The translations under genes were made by a program, and so were the position numbers. The notes beneath the pieces were generated by a model. That model saw only the letters and a program-made list of their open reading frames with translations, searched no databases and was not told the DNA's origin. This document shows, one piece after another, positions 1 through 20,362 of a DNA stretch of 64,000 bases; position 1 is the first letter of the stretch, and each line of letters opens with the position of its first letter. The stretch comes from Baylisascaris procyonis (lineage: Eukaryota; Nematoda; Chromadorea; Rhabditida; Ascarididae). The stretch lies in NCBI GenBank assembly GCA_037389465.1, contig JAZARR010000008.1:124001-188000 (forward strand), given 5' to 3'.

Positions 1-3000
1 GGTGATTTGCAGCATATTGAAGAGACACGAACAAATTGGGCCGAACTGAACGAGTTGGGAGAACTGTGGAAATTATGCGATAATGTGAGTCGACAACGAA
101 AGGGAATTCCCGACTCGATGTTGAAGCCTGCTTTACTCAATGTTCTTGAACGACATCAACGAACATTGCTTGGACATTGGTTGCGACAACATGTTGACGA
201 TCTCATTAAGTATATCTACTTGATTTCACACTGTTTCATTTAATTATCTTTCTTCATGTAGCAATTCACCTTTGTAGATAACTTGATTATTATTCTCAAA
301 GAGTAAGTTAATGCGTGAATAGTTTGTCCAAGTTTGATCCGAATAAACGACTCTTAGTTTGCCAACTTGAAACTCTGCCCCGCTGAGCTGTTAAGAAGTT
401 TTCATTTAGCTGGTTCGAACTTCTTCTATTGCTTCAAATTTTTATGGTGTTTTCTTGTTTCTTTTTCGCTGCAATTGACCAACTATATGGAGGACTGGCT
501 CTGTCGAGGATTGTTAAGGGAGTTATAGTTCACTGACTTTGGAAACAATTAGTGGATGTCGCGTAGTTGTGACAGAAAAAAGAATCAGATCTAAACTTGC
601 TGTCATTTTACAGTTCATTACATTTTCGATGAAAAGGTTCCATATTCACATTTCCCATTGTTTTAATCTTTTTATAAAAACAACCAAAATTTGCTTAGAT
701 CGGTTCTTTATGATCTTTCCTAGCTCGATTTATATTCCCATTTATGATTTAATTATCTGTGATAGCTGCACCGATGCATCGCTTGCAGAATGTGGAAACG
801 AGAGATACAGAATACGAAGTCGGCGCATCGCCCGACCGCTTATATAATGAGTGCGGCGCCATACTCACCTCCTCGTCGAATGTCTCCACATCGAAGTGAA
901 CCCAACGAGACGAAGAAGCAAGCACTTAAGATGATGATGGGTATTGGTGCTGTGCTGAATACAGCTCGTTTGAAGTTGGCAACCGAAGAGGGAGAACTGG
1001 ATGTTGACGAGGATGAATATGGTTTGCTGTATATAATATTTGTTTAGATTACTACCTCAAGACGTTACTATAAATTACCACTCAGATTTGCGTGTTATTT
1101 TTACTAAATTATTCGTTTGCAAATGTACACTTTTCCAAAGGTCGGACATGAATCGGAGGTGCAGCTTCTAGAAGTAAAACGCCAGCCTGAGATGCGATTT
1201 TAAAGAATAGCTAGGCTGTGCTTTAATGTATAAATTCACTCTCGGTGATGGAAGTGCGATTTGAGTGAACGACGCGATTGTGGTCGAAATTAAAAATAGT
1301 TGAATGTGTTCTCTTCTAATCTACGATGCGTTTATTGTAGATATGTGAATGTGGGTAGAATGGTCGCTCATTGATGCGGCTTGGCTTATCTGCTGCATAA
1401 AATTTGCCCATACTTAAGCATTGACGGGATGTAGCAATAGTACATGTAAATACGAACATGAAACTTGATCGTAACCGAATACTGTGTATCAGACTACCTC
1501 ACTTCATTTAAAGTATATTCAAAGCAGCTTTGCCACAGTAGGGCGATCTAGATCCACAACCGAGGCTGGTCTTTACGGAGGGTTGGGATCGAAAAATTCA
1601 GCTTGAAATTTGTAATTCATTCCATTTTGTTACTTCGAGTTAATCGGCTGACCATAATTTGAAAACTTCTTAGAGGGCAGTGCAACTACAGCTGGCTGTC
1701 ACTAAAGCTTGTAGAATTAAGAAAACAAAACTTTCGTCGACACATTCATTCGCTGTCGCTCGTAAACATTTTTCTTGCTACAGAATCTCATATTGACAAC
1801 TTTCGATAAATGGAGTTGCTATAGGTGATCGTCACATAGAAAAAATGATTTGAGGTAATTATACAATTGATGGACAGCCGTTAACTTTCGAGTCATGGGC
1901 TGAAATCACGAAACCGACATCACCGAAAGCCGTTGAACCACAACCGAGGATATTGCCAGAGTATCGTAAGATAAGGTAAATGAGGTTTTCATTGTTTATG
2001 ATAGTACTTGTTCTCTTTGAACCGTTACTCCTTTTGATCCTTCGAAGTTGATAGCGATGGCACTTACTCCGTATCGAAGTATGATGTATGGTATTGTAGT
2101 TAGTAATGCATTCTCCGTTACTTCTTGTTTTTTCGGTAAGTGCTTTTCTGAAGTTGTTGTTATTTTCGTCTCAAGAGTAGCTTAGGGATGGATTGTCTTG
2201 GTAGAATGGTTTAGGTGGTCTGAGAGGATGTGGATTTGATTATTATACGTGACTAAGTTATTTAGGAGCGGTAGGCACTTGTTCTCCTGATTTCTTTGCA
2301 CTAGGGGCTTAGGTGGGGGTTACTGCGGTATATTTGTCGCATTGTTGTTTGATGTTTCTTTTCTCAAGTGATTCCCGATTCAGGTTGTTTTACACTATGC
2401 AAATTCTATAAATTGCATCCTTTTGTAATAAATGAGACAACGAGCAGTAAGTATCACATTTTATTGTTCTTATCTCTGACAAAATATTGCACGTTTCTTC
2501 GAAGTAAATGTGTAATATTTTTCACTTTGATGGTTGAAGTTAAAGCTTAAAACTAGAAACTCGCTTCATTTCACTTTGATTCATTTCTTTTTGGCTGAAA
2601 AATATTATACACTTGCTTAAATGCTTATATACGTAACTTTATCACTGGTCGGCAATTGCTTATTAAGAAATCAACGCAAGAAGGAGTTTCGCGAAAGGAA
2701 AATGGCTGAAGCGAAAATGCAGAAGATGAGGGAGGCAGTGGAGCCAAGCAAAGAGCCAGAGGAGGTGGAGCAGCCAGAGGGATCAAAGGAGGTGGAAGCA
2801 GTCGATGAAGGCAGCGTTACCGAATCTGAGGCGCCCGAAAAGAAAAGAGAGGTTGTTTCGATCTGCAATATACATATATTTTGTTTCTTCTGCCTGCGAG
2901 CGTATATCTGCATTGGCTGAGTCGTTTTGAAATCTTTATGTAAGTCTTATAACAAATATGCGCCAAACTTATGTATTTAGTTAAGCAGTTCTTAATTGTC

Positions 3001-4293
3001 GTTCACTGATGTTGTTTTAAAAGCAAAATGAGTGAATAGAGTGCAATGTTCAGTGGAGTTTTGCTTCAGAGTTCTTAAGAAGAGCTATGAACGTTGGAGT
3101 ATTATTCGTACTCATTCGATTATTGTTTGAAGTGATAGTGAAGCATCGCCAGTTTTTTAATGCTTCCTAATAAATTCAAGGAATTTATTTGCTCCAAGTC
3201 GCAAAATATTGATCATATTTATTCAGCTCAGATGTGTTTTTTAATGACTTTTAGCCGTTGGTCTTGAATGGAAGTGAGATTATCTTTGCCAAGGTGATGT
3301 GTATTTTTGAGCAGCGTTATACATCAGATATAAGCCTGATGTCTGCAGATATAAAAGGACTTGTATTCTTTAGTAAAAGTCGAGTAAACTTATTGCCAGC
3401 CTGCTATAAGTCGAATAGTCCGAGGTGATTAAGCGCTATGCTTTACATTCATTGATTACGTTCATTTATGCGAAAATAATTGCTGAGATTGATGAATATA
3501 AAAAGGTTTTTACTGCCGAAAAATTTGCTTTCTTCGGCTAATGGTTGTGAACACATATAAATAATACTGAGTATTGCATCTATTATAGCAAAGAATGGTT
3601 GTTTTTCAGCTAGAAGAAGGGGAGATGTCTTCGGATACTTCGTCTCCGTCATCGCCATCTTCATCCTCCGATGATGACAATTCACAGCACACATCTCGGG
3701 ATCGACGTAGAAAGCGACGTACGCAGAAAAAGTTGGCTTTGTTTTTATTGTTCGCTTTTCTGCTTTACTGCATAGTATTTCTATTGCTTACTCTTGTCGA
3801 GGAATTTGAATATTCGCTAGGTGAGGTGACATCTTGCACGATTTATAAAACGATGCCTAGGAAATAATATCGAAATATTATTTATCGATCACATTGTTTG
3901 AATTTTTTAAAATAAGTTTTTTAATTTTGAAGTTGTCTAACAAGCTTTTTATAATTTTTTAATTTAAACATTATCTATAATTCTAATAAGTTATTGTTTT
4001 CTCTACGATATTAAATGCATTGATAGTTCTGGCTTTGAACCTCGTCATTACCATTGTTGGCATTGTAGCCTATATGAGCCATTATAGCATGTTTCTGATA
4101 AGTTCGCAGCGAAGTTGAATGATTGTTGATTCAGTCCGGGATGTTATTAAAAATTCACTTAAATGTTTGCACGAAATTTTTTTTTACTAACTCTGATCCT
4201 TATCCTTCTAAATATTTGTTTGCAAGACGGGTAATATGTTTTCTGGCTTTCTTCGATACTGTCTGCAGAGTTATTTCCTTTCGATATTCCTCC

Positions 4294-4384
<91 letters not shown>

Positions 4385-6572
4385 CTCGTAAACAATTTTG
4401 CTGGCATTTAAGTGCTATTGTGTGGTTATTATTTCAATGGCGATCGGTAATCTGGATTGTGCATATCTGTTTCGTTAGTATATAGATAATGTGATTTAAG
4501 TCAACAACGTTCTGGTTCACAGTTCCCGCTAGGATCGCAGAGTCCACATTTCGAATCTCTCTTCAAGCAACTTTACGAGCATCGACATAGCCTTCTGAGG
4601 TCTCTCTCAGCAACACACAAACACGGCTTTGCTACCGTTTTAAATCAGGTTATTTATTCTTCCCCTTCTTCTACCTTTTTATGCTTAGAAACACAATTCC
4701 TGTTCAAGAACTAGTAGTGAAATAACTTCTTTTCTTATCGACAGCCAGCTCGGCCCTCAGTCGTTGGCTGAAATTACGACGTAGTCCTTATATCTGGACA
4801 GGGGTGGGAAAGGGAGACAGTTATCATATGAAGCTTTCAATTCATAATCCCGTTGGACTTTTATAACAAATGTACTAGGTTGTTGTTTGAAATTGCTTCA
4901 TGTTGTAGATACTGTCATCGCCACAAGGGATGACACATGCGCAACACGATCAGATGGCGGTCTTTATGCGAACCTTTTCTGCACAAAATCTCCACGGCAA
5001 ATAGGGTGATCGACTTGTTTCATTGCTTCTACCTATCGGTTTGAATGGTGCTCTGGGATTATGAAAGACGCAGCTGTTTTCACTTTAGAATGGTTCATCT
5101 GGCTGTATTGAGATCTAAAGCAGAGAGCTAGAAGTTGCAACTGCGACCTAATATTTTTATTTTACTAGGTTCAAAAACTTGGTCCTAGCGAAGAGCGAGA
5201 AGCAAGACGCCATATGTTTGATTTCGAAAAGAGATGGGGGGAGAGGTTATGATTTTATGTGAATAATTTTCGAAAGTTGGCTGCTATTTTAGTACACGAT
5301 TTAAGTTTTGTTATGATTATCGAATTTGTAATGTACTCTTCCGTTAAAAAATTGTTTCTATGATATTGGGGCATGTGAATGATTTTATCGTAATATTAGT
5401 CATTCGATTTAGTATGTTCTATGAAATTCCCTTGAACTGCTATTTTTAGCATTTCTAATATTTTCCCTTGAAATGACTGCTAAATATCAAAATTTTTAAG
5501 TTTTTTATTGAGGTATGATCGGCGTACTTTTGGAAATGCCGAGTTGTGTAAAGAAGTTCTTTATGTGGAGTAAACTCATTCCACAAGCAGTTGAATTTAT
5601 TAGTTAACGTTGTTACGTGTACCGTTTCATTACCGAATCGTAGACGGAAACTATAAAATTTTAAACGAGCTGCAATGGGCAATAAATACGAATGAATTGT
5701 ACATTGCGGAAACTTCTAAATGAACTCATCCAAAAACAATATTTTCGAGCACTTTCCTATCAAGCACGGTTCTATGTTCTGTGGATGAGTGAATGTGGCA
5801 CTGAGAATTTTATCATCTAATTTCATGTCCATTTTGTGAAAGGCGATCTTGACCACTGTGTCATTTAATCATCTTCAAAACTTCGTAGAAATTTTGAAGG
5901 GTGGAGGGGGGAAGAATGTGATTACACTTTGTGTTGAGATTTGGTGGGAGTAATAAATTGAGATATGGATTCTAGTTTCATTGAATGTGTTTTGGTTGAA
6001 ATTTTTCATGGTTTTTTTCGAATTCGTGATTTCCGAAATGATATTTTCACGTTTTGCATAATCGATTGTTTTTTACTTTTTAGGCAAAATTTGAGAAATT
6101 AGAAAGAAATGAAATTTTTGTTAAATTTTGCAATACTTTTATTGAAACTTAAAGTGGGATATAATTTATAAAATGTTTATGTCGCATTCACTTGTTTTAA
6201 CGATTGACTGCGTTGTAATTTTTTATTTGGTTGATAGGTTATCGTTATCACTTTTAATAAATTGTTGTTTTTTAACGCATGTGCTTTTATAAGTATGTTT
6301 ACTATATTTGTTTTATAGTTGTATATGGTCGATTTTGTGCATTAACGGAAATGCGTTTTTCAAGTCGATTATATTTGAGCGTGATATTGTTGCAAATGGA
6401 GCAGTACAGTACTCAAAAAGTTCGATCGAGAATCATGTGTTGTGAACGTTGATCATAGTGCGCTTTTTGAATAACGCAAGAAAAATGTGATTTTCGAAAG
6501 TGCTTCATTTAGATGTTAGTTAGTTATATCCTCACCTCTTTCATATGAATGCATGCAAAACGACGATTGTAT

Positions 6573-6665
<93 letters not shown>

Positions 6666-7592
6666 TACATATTTTAAAAATATTTCCTTTGTAATTTTTG
6701 TAAAAAGATTAAGTTGGAATTTTGTGTCACTTGCGATTTGGTGCATCGAAAGAGAGGAAGTGGGGGGAGGGGGGGGGCAGTAATTGTAGCATTGGAATCG
6801 TGTATTTGCGGAGTGAATGCTTGTTAACGTCTAGCTTATATCTTCCGGATTTCTTTTTTTTGGAAGAAGTTTTGTGAAAAATATTTGATTACGTAGGCGT
6901 TCATCCTCCAGTTGTATTTTCACCGTCCAGGTATCAAGTACCTCATAATTTTCGTTCCCTTCCCAATATCCCTCCTCTCTTCCACTATAAATTCATGAAA
7001 GTGTTTGTGTTTGTTTTATTGCTATCGTTTTCAGTAATGCTTATTGATTGACTGCACTGTTGTTTTGTTGTGAATAAATGGTTTCATTGAGTGATGTAGA
7101 TGTCATATGGTTTGCTTTATTCAATAACGAACGGATACAACGATCCTTACTTTGTATTATTTAACACTTATTAATAATAGACCCGTTGTTGGGGATGAGA
7201 AGTGTGAATGGTTCGGAGTGGGTTCGTGATTGAAGTGCTTCTGTGTAAGAGTCAGCCTCCCTTGGATCTTCTAGCCGTCCAGGTCTTCTTGAGGATCTAC
7301 GCCTTCTGTCGAGGTACTATCGAGTAAACTGCGTTGCGACACAGGTGTAAGGGCGAACAGTTCATCACACTAATATAATAAGGTAACAAATGAGGGGACT
7401 CGTTCACAAGGATGGTTTCGATCGTCTGCGCGGTCCTATAGTCGTACCCGGCACATCGCCACTGACTTCCTCACGGCCACATGTAGGCTCATTCGGCCTT
7501 ATGAACGCTCCAGCAGTTGGAATGAATACAGCATATCAACCTCTTTGCATCCTACGGATGTTGACTCAGGACGGCCTCGCGACGCGTACTGA
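1..7592 (+). CDS. Unrecognised multi-exon protein gene, 3' part (5' end outside window)
   Basis: Proposed exons are 1-209, 789-1028, 2668-2851, 3610-3825, 4523-4648, 5169-5245, 6897-6930, 7252-7344 and 7383-7592 (stop TGA 7590-7592). Phases agree at every junction and give 462 in-frame residues. The first exon is helical and charged (WAELNELGELWKLCDN). The third and fourth are Glu/Lys- then Ser/Asp/Arg-rich (SSDTSSPSSPSSSSDDD, then DRRRKRR). A strongly hydrophobic stretch follows (LALFLLFAFLLYCIVFLLL), which may be a membrane helix. Exons 4523-5245 encode a conserved-looking block (HGFATVLNQVQKLGPSEERE). The C-terminus is Ser/Arg/Tyr-rich. An alternative path ends the fourth exon at 3820 and adds an exon at 4027 with a second hydrophobic stretch. 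I do not recognise the family. The last two exons, bounded by a 38-bp intron, and the 2668-2851 exon are the firmest. It could also be two genes. Confidence 0.5.
4297..4381. repeat. (TA)n microsatellite
   Basis: About 84 bp of uninterrupted TA dinucleotides in an intron of the first gene. Confidence 0.98.
6576..6663. repeat. (TA)n microsatellite
   Basis: About 87 bp of uninterrupted TA dinucleotides, intronic in the first gene. Confidence 0.98.
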
Positions 7593-8740
7593 GGGGCCGT
7601 TTGATCTGCCTGTGTGACCTCTTTGCCATACCTTGCAAGGGATCTATAGCCGACTGGTCTGCTTTGTCTCTTTTCCTTTGTCTTATTTTTGTCGATTAAT
7701 ACGGAATAGATTTATGCGCATCTGTCACACATATATAATCCGCTATCGATCATCTATTCGGTGATAGCATATAAGAGCATCAACGTGTGGCGAATAGGAA
7801 GTTTTCTTATAAAAGTTAGAGGGTTTTTTTTTCTTTTTTTATAAGTTGGACGGGAGGAGGGGTATGGGAAGAAGGGGAGGTCACTAAAGTTTTTTTGTTG
7901 AAGAAAACCCTTCGAGTCGTGGGGTAGCGATTTGTATTCGTTATTGAAAGAGGGATGAGCACTATCAGCTGTATTATATGTTTGGATAAGAACACAATGC
8001 TATGCATTTGCGTCGTTAGCTAAACGATAGCTTTGTCGAATCCGTTCGCCCTTTTTCTATGTAAGACTCGATAGCGGTTTTTTCATCGTCAAGAGTGAAG
8101 TTGATTAATAGAAAGTTGAAATTTCCGGAGTCAATGAATGTTTCTTAAAAGATTCATCGGAGTTGATGTTTGCTTTCAAAAGGAGCGAATTTTTTTTATT
8201 ATTTTCCTCATTCATCCATTCTGCACTTTCGTTAATTTAGCAACCAAATGTAATAATTAAATTGTGTCACTGAGTTGTTTAGAGGTCAGTTTTTTTTTAT
8301 TTTAGTTAATTTTTGTTCCCCATTCGAACGAATATATTGATTTAATATTGATTTAAGCGGGGAATTCTTATCAATGTTCCCAGCTTCCTTCCTAAAACCC
8401 CAATTGCGCCGACAGATATAATTGAAATTTACCTATTCACCCGATATGCACCATGTTTTGCTGTAATTGCACTAATGCTGCTAGGCCTTTTTGCATCATC
8501 ATATGAAGTGAAGGAATAGGAGGAAGGCGGCTTTGCATTTAGGAAAAGAGAGTAGATGTATTTTTATTGAAAATTGGATATTGAATCCGATAGAAATAGC
8601 CTTATCTCGTTAAATGCCGCATAACCTTATGACATTTCCATGTTTTTAATGTAACAAAGCATATTCGTTAGTGATTGTTGCGTTTTGAATGTTTCCGTAT
8701 GTGAATTATGCAAATTTGTTGCTTTTGAAGGTGCATCTTT
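7593..8740. other. Spacer between two plus-strand genes
   Basis: AT-rich sequence with T-runs and a short G-rich stretch at 7850-7880. I see no exon with paired splice sites. It would hold the 3' UTR of the upstream gene and any promoter of the WD40 gene. Confidence 0.4.
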
Positions 8741-8745
8741 AGGAA
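8741..8745 (+). other. Probable spliced-leader trans-splice acceptor
   Basis: CATCTTTAG ends at 8742, three bases before the ATG at 8746. No coding exon of matching phase lies immediately upstream. In nematodes this arrangement commonly marks the site where the spliced leader is joined to an mRNA. It supports 8746 as the start of the WD40 gene. Inference; an undetected upstream exon is the alternative. Confidence 0.5.
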
Positions 8746-14994
<6,249 letters not shown>

Positions 14995-16389
14995 GAGAAA
15001 ATTAATGTGTGAGGTCGACCTCATGTATAGTGCAAATTGGATGAAGGGTACTTAGCACATTTCATTTTTTCACTTATGTCTACGATTCTTCCTGTAATTA
15101 AGTTAGTTTTTTTTTTCATTAATTCGTCGTTGTATAATTGCATCGAATACCCTCGGGCAAATTGTTTTATTCCTTGAATGTATTTTCACTCCTTCGCAAT
15201 GGTAATAGCTACGTTTTCGAATTTATGGAACATCCGGCTCTTGTATAGTTCGAATTCCCCTCCGATTTAATATTTTTGTCAGTTCGACTGTAAAAGTGTT
15301 TTGCGTTGACGGTCGATGTTTGGATATGGTGGTGACAGTGAAAGGATATTGATTAGGTTTCGGCTTAGCTGCTTGGGCAATGACTTGCCGCCTTATATAT
15401 TGCGCAACGGCAGATTTCGACCTTGACCCTTTATGTGAGTGAGCTTATGCTGTATGACTTGTGTGACCACGTTAATTTCTTATTTAGTAATTTTAGGTTT
15501 ATTTGCTAATATCTTTTATACTGTTGTCTAAGGCTTTCCATTGGCACTCAGCGTTTGTTTATAATCAGTGGTGCGCTATTATTTCTCTAATTTGCATTTT
15601 CCTATGCTGGTCGCCGCTGAGTCATTTTATCACTTCGTATATGTCAATTCTGCATTTTCTGCCTGGGAATGGCGCAAAGACTCGGAAGGAGGAGTGTAGT
15701 TAGAGGTTCCAGAGCATTTGCGGAGCATTTTTACTTCCTTTCGGTCTGGTTGATGGAATTGTAAAAAAACATCCCCTGTCGTCGCTTAATGTTTGTACTT
15801 GTTTTCTGAATATTTAAGCAATCGGTCTAGCGACTAATTAATGAAAGCGTATCTCTTATCAGCCCACTTATCTAAGAAATGTTTAACGACAGAAGCGCCA
15901 ATGGGGTCCTTTATGCTCTATATGTTGGATAGCTTGATCGTCACCGTTCGACAGGCTGTATATTTGCAGTAACAATATATGGTTCGATTGATTTCTTTTT
16001 TGATCATTTAAGCACTGAGAGCGCATAAAGAATAAGAAAAAATTCTACAGAGCTATCGTTGAACAGTTGTAATTTGCGTAAGTCAAAACATTTGGGCGAA
16101 GCACTGTGATCGGCTTGCCGATCAATGCTTTTGTTACATGACGCTATTCTCAGCGATTCTCAGCGATTCGCTATTCTCGCCGGCTTCAGTATAGTTCCGT
16201 CACCTCTTGGTGGGGTATAGCGTTTTGCAGCCTCGAATTCTCTCATTGAAATTTTGAAGATGAGTTTCTTATGAAGTTTTGCTTAAGGCAAATAAATTAA
16301 CGCTGTCCAAAATCTGCATACTTAAAATATTTGTATTTGTTGATTTGCTAGCTGTGTGTTTATATATATTTCATTGTTTATTGTGCGTG
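14995..16389. other. Spacer after the WD40 gene, no supported gene
   Basis: Follows the TGA at 14992-14994. Contains a short tandem duplication at 16143-16180 (repeats of GATTCTCAGC-like units). No phase-consistent exons were found. The downstream gene's signal-peptide exon begins at 16390. Confidence 0.4.
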
Positions 16390-19300
16390 ATGTTGAGTTG
16401 GTTGCTTTTATTCTCAGCGGCATTACTAATATCTAATGAAGGCATGTCGAAGGTGGTCGTTGTGGAACCCACTTTAGGATTGCGGCAAGTAGTAGCACTT
16501 TTAAAGACGTAGGTTGTGAATACTTTCTTCAGTTGAATTTAACTCAGTTGATATTCTTTCGTGTCGATTTAGATGAATAGTGCAATTCTCTGTTGTTTAT
16601 TATAAAATAGAAATAAAATTAGAAAAATAATAGAAGCCTAAAGTATATCAGTTGGATGCTTTCGTTTCCCTCATGCTTTTTTCTTCCTTTTTTTGATGCT
16701 TTAACATTAGTATGATCACATGATCAACAATAATCTTATCTAAAAGAAAAGGGGAAAATATTAATTTTTTCTAAATAATACTTTTCTTCGTTTATAATTC
16801 GTTTTTTTGTGAATAAAATATTTTTCTACAAATGCCTCTATTTTATGTGAATGAGGGAATATGTTTCATCAACAAAGTCAACGCTTTTACCTATCTTGAT
16901 GCAGTATGATAGAAAAGTACAGTGTTTCGTCTGAAGTTGTATTTGTTGCTGCGGTAAGAGGAATGTGATATCTTACTGTGTTTGGTATTAAATATGATCA
17001 AAGAATTGGCTCAAAGCAATCTGATAGTTGCATCCAATATCCTATAGGTAGGTGGTGTTGCGCTGTTGCTGATAGTTCCGCTAGGGTAGAGTAGAATGTG
17101 GCTGAAAGTGGCCAAATCAGAGCATTAAGGCAGAAGATTTGCAGTCCAAATATTATTTCAGTATACGGTTTGAAAAATAGCTGTGTTGTCTTTGTTACAG
17201 GATTATCGGTAGGTAGCAAAACATTTGCATAGCAGAGTCGTTCAAGGAGCCAGATATCTAGACTGAAGGTTGTTAGGGAGTTTTTAACAATTAAAAGGTT
17301 TTTTTATCGTTATCGGTGTTTTTCAATCCTAAGTTGATTTCATAGGATATTTAAACGAGTGAGAGATGATGGGGTTAAAGTAAATAATAAAATGATAATC
17401 CTTTTGCCATTAACGTAGTGGCCGAGGCTGTTTATGAGTAAAACTTTAGGTTGCGACTTTAGGTCTCGCATTTGTGGAACTTTTCTTTCGCCAAATTTCA
17501 GTTTGAACCATCGTTATCTTCAGCGAACAGTGACTTATTTGTTTGCATTCCATCTTTTCAAGCTTGAAATTTGAATGACTCGTGAAGCTGTTGGAAACAC
17601 CGGTACCGGTAGTTGATTTCAAGATACCAACTGCGGGAGTGGACTCGTTTTGTTCTGCAAGGCACCAGGGTGAAAAGCTGCCCACTTCCTTTTCCGAAGT
17701 CGGGATCACTAGATGTCTGTGCCTTTTTTCTAAGCGTCGAGAGTCCGGAGTTATAGACTTGGATTTCACTGGAGTCGGAGTCGCCTTATTGAGGAGTCGG
17801 AGTCGCCTTACTGAGGAGTCGCTTATCACTTGTTGTTAACTTGCTTTGTTAAAAATGGTTTCAGTGTTGGAGAACAAAGAAAAGATGTGAGGAAATGTAG
17901 AGCAGCACAAGCATCGGTTGAGCTGCTTTCTAATAAACCGAAACTTCGTATTACGACTGCTGAGGTTGAGAGCAGCTGTACACGATTTCTGAGGGATGAG
18001 AAAGTTTGTGTTGGATGTCAGATCAGTCCAACGCAATACTTGATCCCATTAAAACCATTAAAGGTTATTTGTTATTAGTTATCCATATGAAAGCTGGTGT
18101 TAGAAGTTCTTTTGTCCTTATTTTATAAATAATTTTTTTTTTTTTTTTTTGTATGTAGAAGGTACATTAATATATTAGCAAGGGACTGAGTAAATAAACA
18201 CATGTAAATTTACTTATTTGCTTCCTTTTATTTTTTCAATGTATTTTATTGTCTTTTTATCTATTGCTTATTTATTCTTTACCACAACTTCTAGAATTTT
18301 GTTGATACGATGAGCGTGAACGAAGCATATCGTAATATCGACACGAATCTATTCAATTGGAGAGAGTAGTAGATTGATCGGATAACAGCTCAAAAAAATA
18401 TGTCACTTCATTTGTTACTTTTATAGATTGATGCCGAGGAAGAAAAGGATATCTACAATAAAGTATGCAGTCTGTTGAGAATTGAACTTGACATCACTGA
18501 TATTGAAAATTCCCTGGAACATATGATCAAATTCATTGTGGAATGCGATGCTCCTCCATTGGTGAGCTTCACTATTTCTGCAATAAAGCTTGATTGCACT
18601 AGTTGTGCATTGCTTAGGTGATATTGAGTATAAGACCGAGAATGAGTGGGATAAGTGGAGAACGTTAATTTATGTTGATGATGCGATGTTTAACTAGGTG
18701 GTGGCCTAATAAGGGAAGGAGGAGGGAGAGGGGGGCGGGGTGAGGGCAATGCAACCTTCTCCTCGTCGTTCATAAACGGAAAGATGGTTTCCTAACGGGA
18801 AATTCTGAGGACTGGAACATTTACGCTGCAATATTGGACAAGCGGCGTTGACGCTTTATGTATGAGTATCACAAAATTCAAACCGGCAAACTGCGCCAGT
18901 AAGTATATGAAATTAGTATAGAATTGTTGAAATTGTATCTATTCAATGCTTATTGTGAGTAATCATAGGCACAAAGTATAACGGGCAGTTGGCTGCAACA
19001 AGATATGATTTAGTTAAGGTGGTTAACGTCCTATTTCGTTTATTCCTGTCACTTTAGATAATAAAGGTTCTATTTCTTTTATTGTCGTCAGTTCGCTTAT
19101 CACATTAGCAATGACATTCTTTCAAGAATGTCTCAAATTAGACTTGCGATACTTCCCTCTTAGAAGTTTAGGCCTGAGGTATCAGACTCCTTTTGAAGTA
19201 TATTTGGAGCAATACTATTCTATTGCTTAAATAAGATTGAACAGGATCGCTTATGATCAGTATCTTAATTGAACAGGATTGCTTATGATTGGTATCTTAC

Positions 19301-20227
19301 TAAGTAGCAGATTTGAAAATGACCGCTGGAATCGCTCTCAATGCTTCATTATTACCCGAATATCACCTAGTTCTTACATTTGCAGTCAGCAACGATAGAA
19401 GAAACAACTCATACGACATTAATGCAGTGGAGTAGCACAGCTCCAGCAACCACGACTTTAGCCATCACTTCTACAGCATTTGCCACAACAGCTATGGCCA
19501 CAACCACGATCACAAGTGTGGCCACAACTACGGTCACAAGTATAGTCACAACTACGGTCAAAAGTAGAGTCAAAACGACAGTTACAACCACGGTCATAAG
19601 TAGGGTCACAACGATGGTCACAACCACGGTCACAAGTAGGGTAACAACGATGGTCACAACCACGGTCACAAGTAGGGTAACAACGATGGTCACAACCATG
19701 GTCACAAGCACGGTTACAAGTACGGTTACGAGCATGGTCACGAGTACAGTGACAGACACGCTCAAAGGCTCGGATATAGGTATAGTCACAAATGCGATCA
19801 CATCAAGTTCAATCACGGCTACTAGCTCGATCTTAACAGCTATTGTTGCAACAAAAGAGACAAAAGACGCTTCAATCAAATTTCGTAAGTAATGAGCTGT
19901 TCGGTATTCGGTAAATAATATTTTACAGCAGTAATCACTAGTGATCAACCAATGAGTTACCTGTACAGAAGGTAGTCATTTAGGTTCTGATGAGTTACCT
20001 TTATGCTGAATCCTTTTGCGGTGAAATTATATCGATTTTTGTATATTTCAATTGTTGCAAACATGAGTTGTAGTTTTGCGCACGAGGCACGATTGACATC
20101 ACATTCGAATAGTATTACTAACGGTAAATGCCGCTCCATATGAATTGAAAAATCTTTTAGAAGTTTGGTAACGATAAGCATTTGTAGGAGTGGTGGTCAT
20201 TTCCTTTATTTATTTAGTTATTTATAT

Positions 20228-20270
<43 letters not shown>

Positions 20271-20275
20271 TTTGT

Positions 20276-20362
<87 letters not shown>

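Noticed and set aside
4123..4407. Open frames across the (TA)n tract on both strands
   Set aside because: Tyr-Ile repeats are a direct product of the dinucleotide tract; the same applies at 6553, 39125 and 59681.
16998..17219. Minus-strand open frame resembling a hydrophobic protein end
   Set aside because: Overlaps plus-strand candidate exons at 17017 and 17162 with better splice sites; no acceptor of good quality was found on the minus strand.
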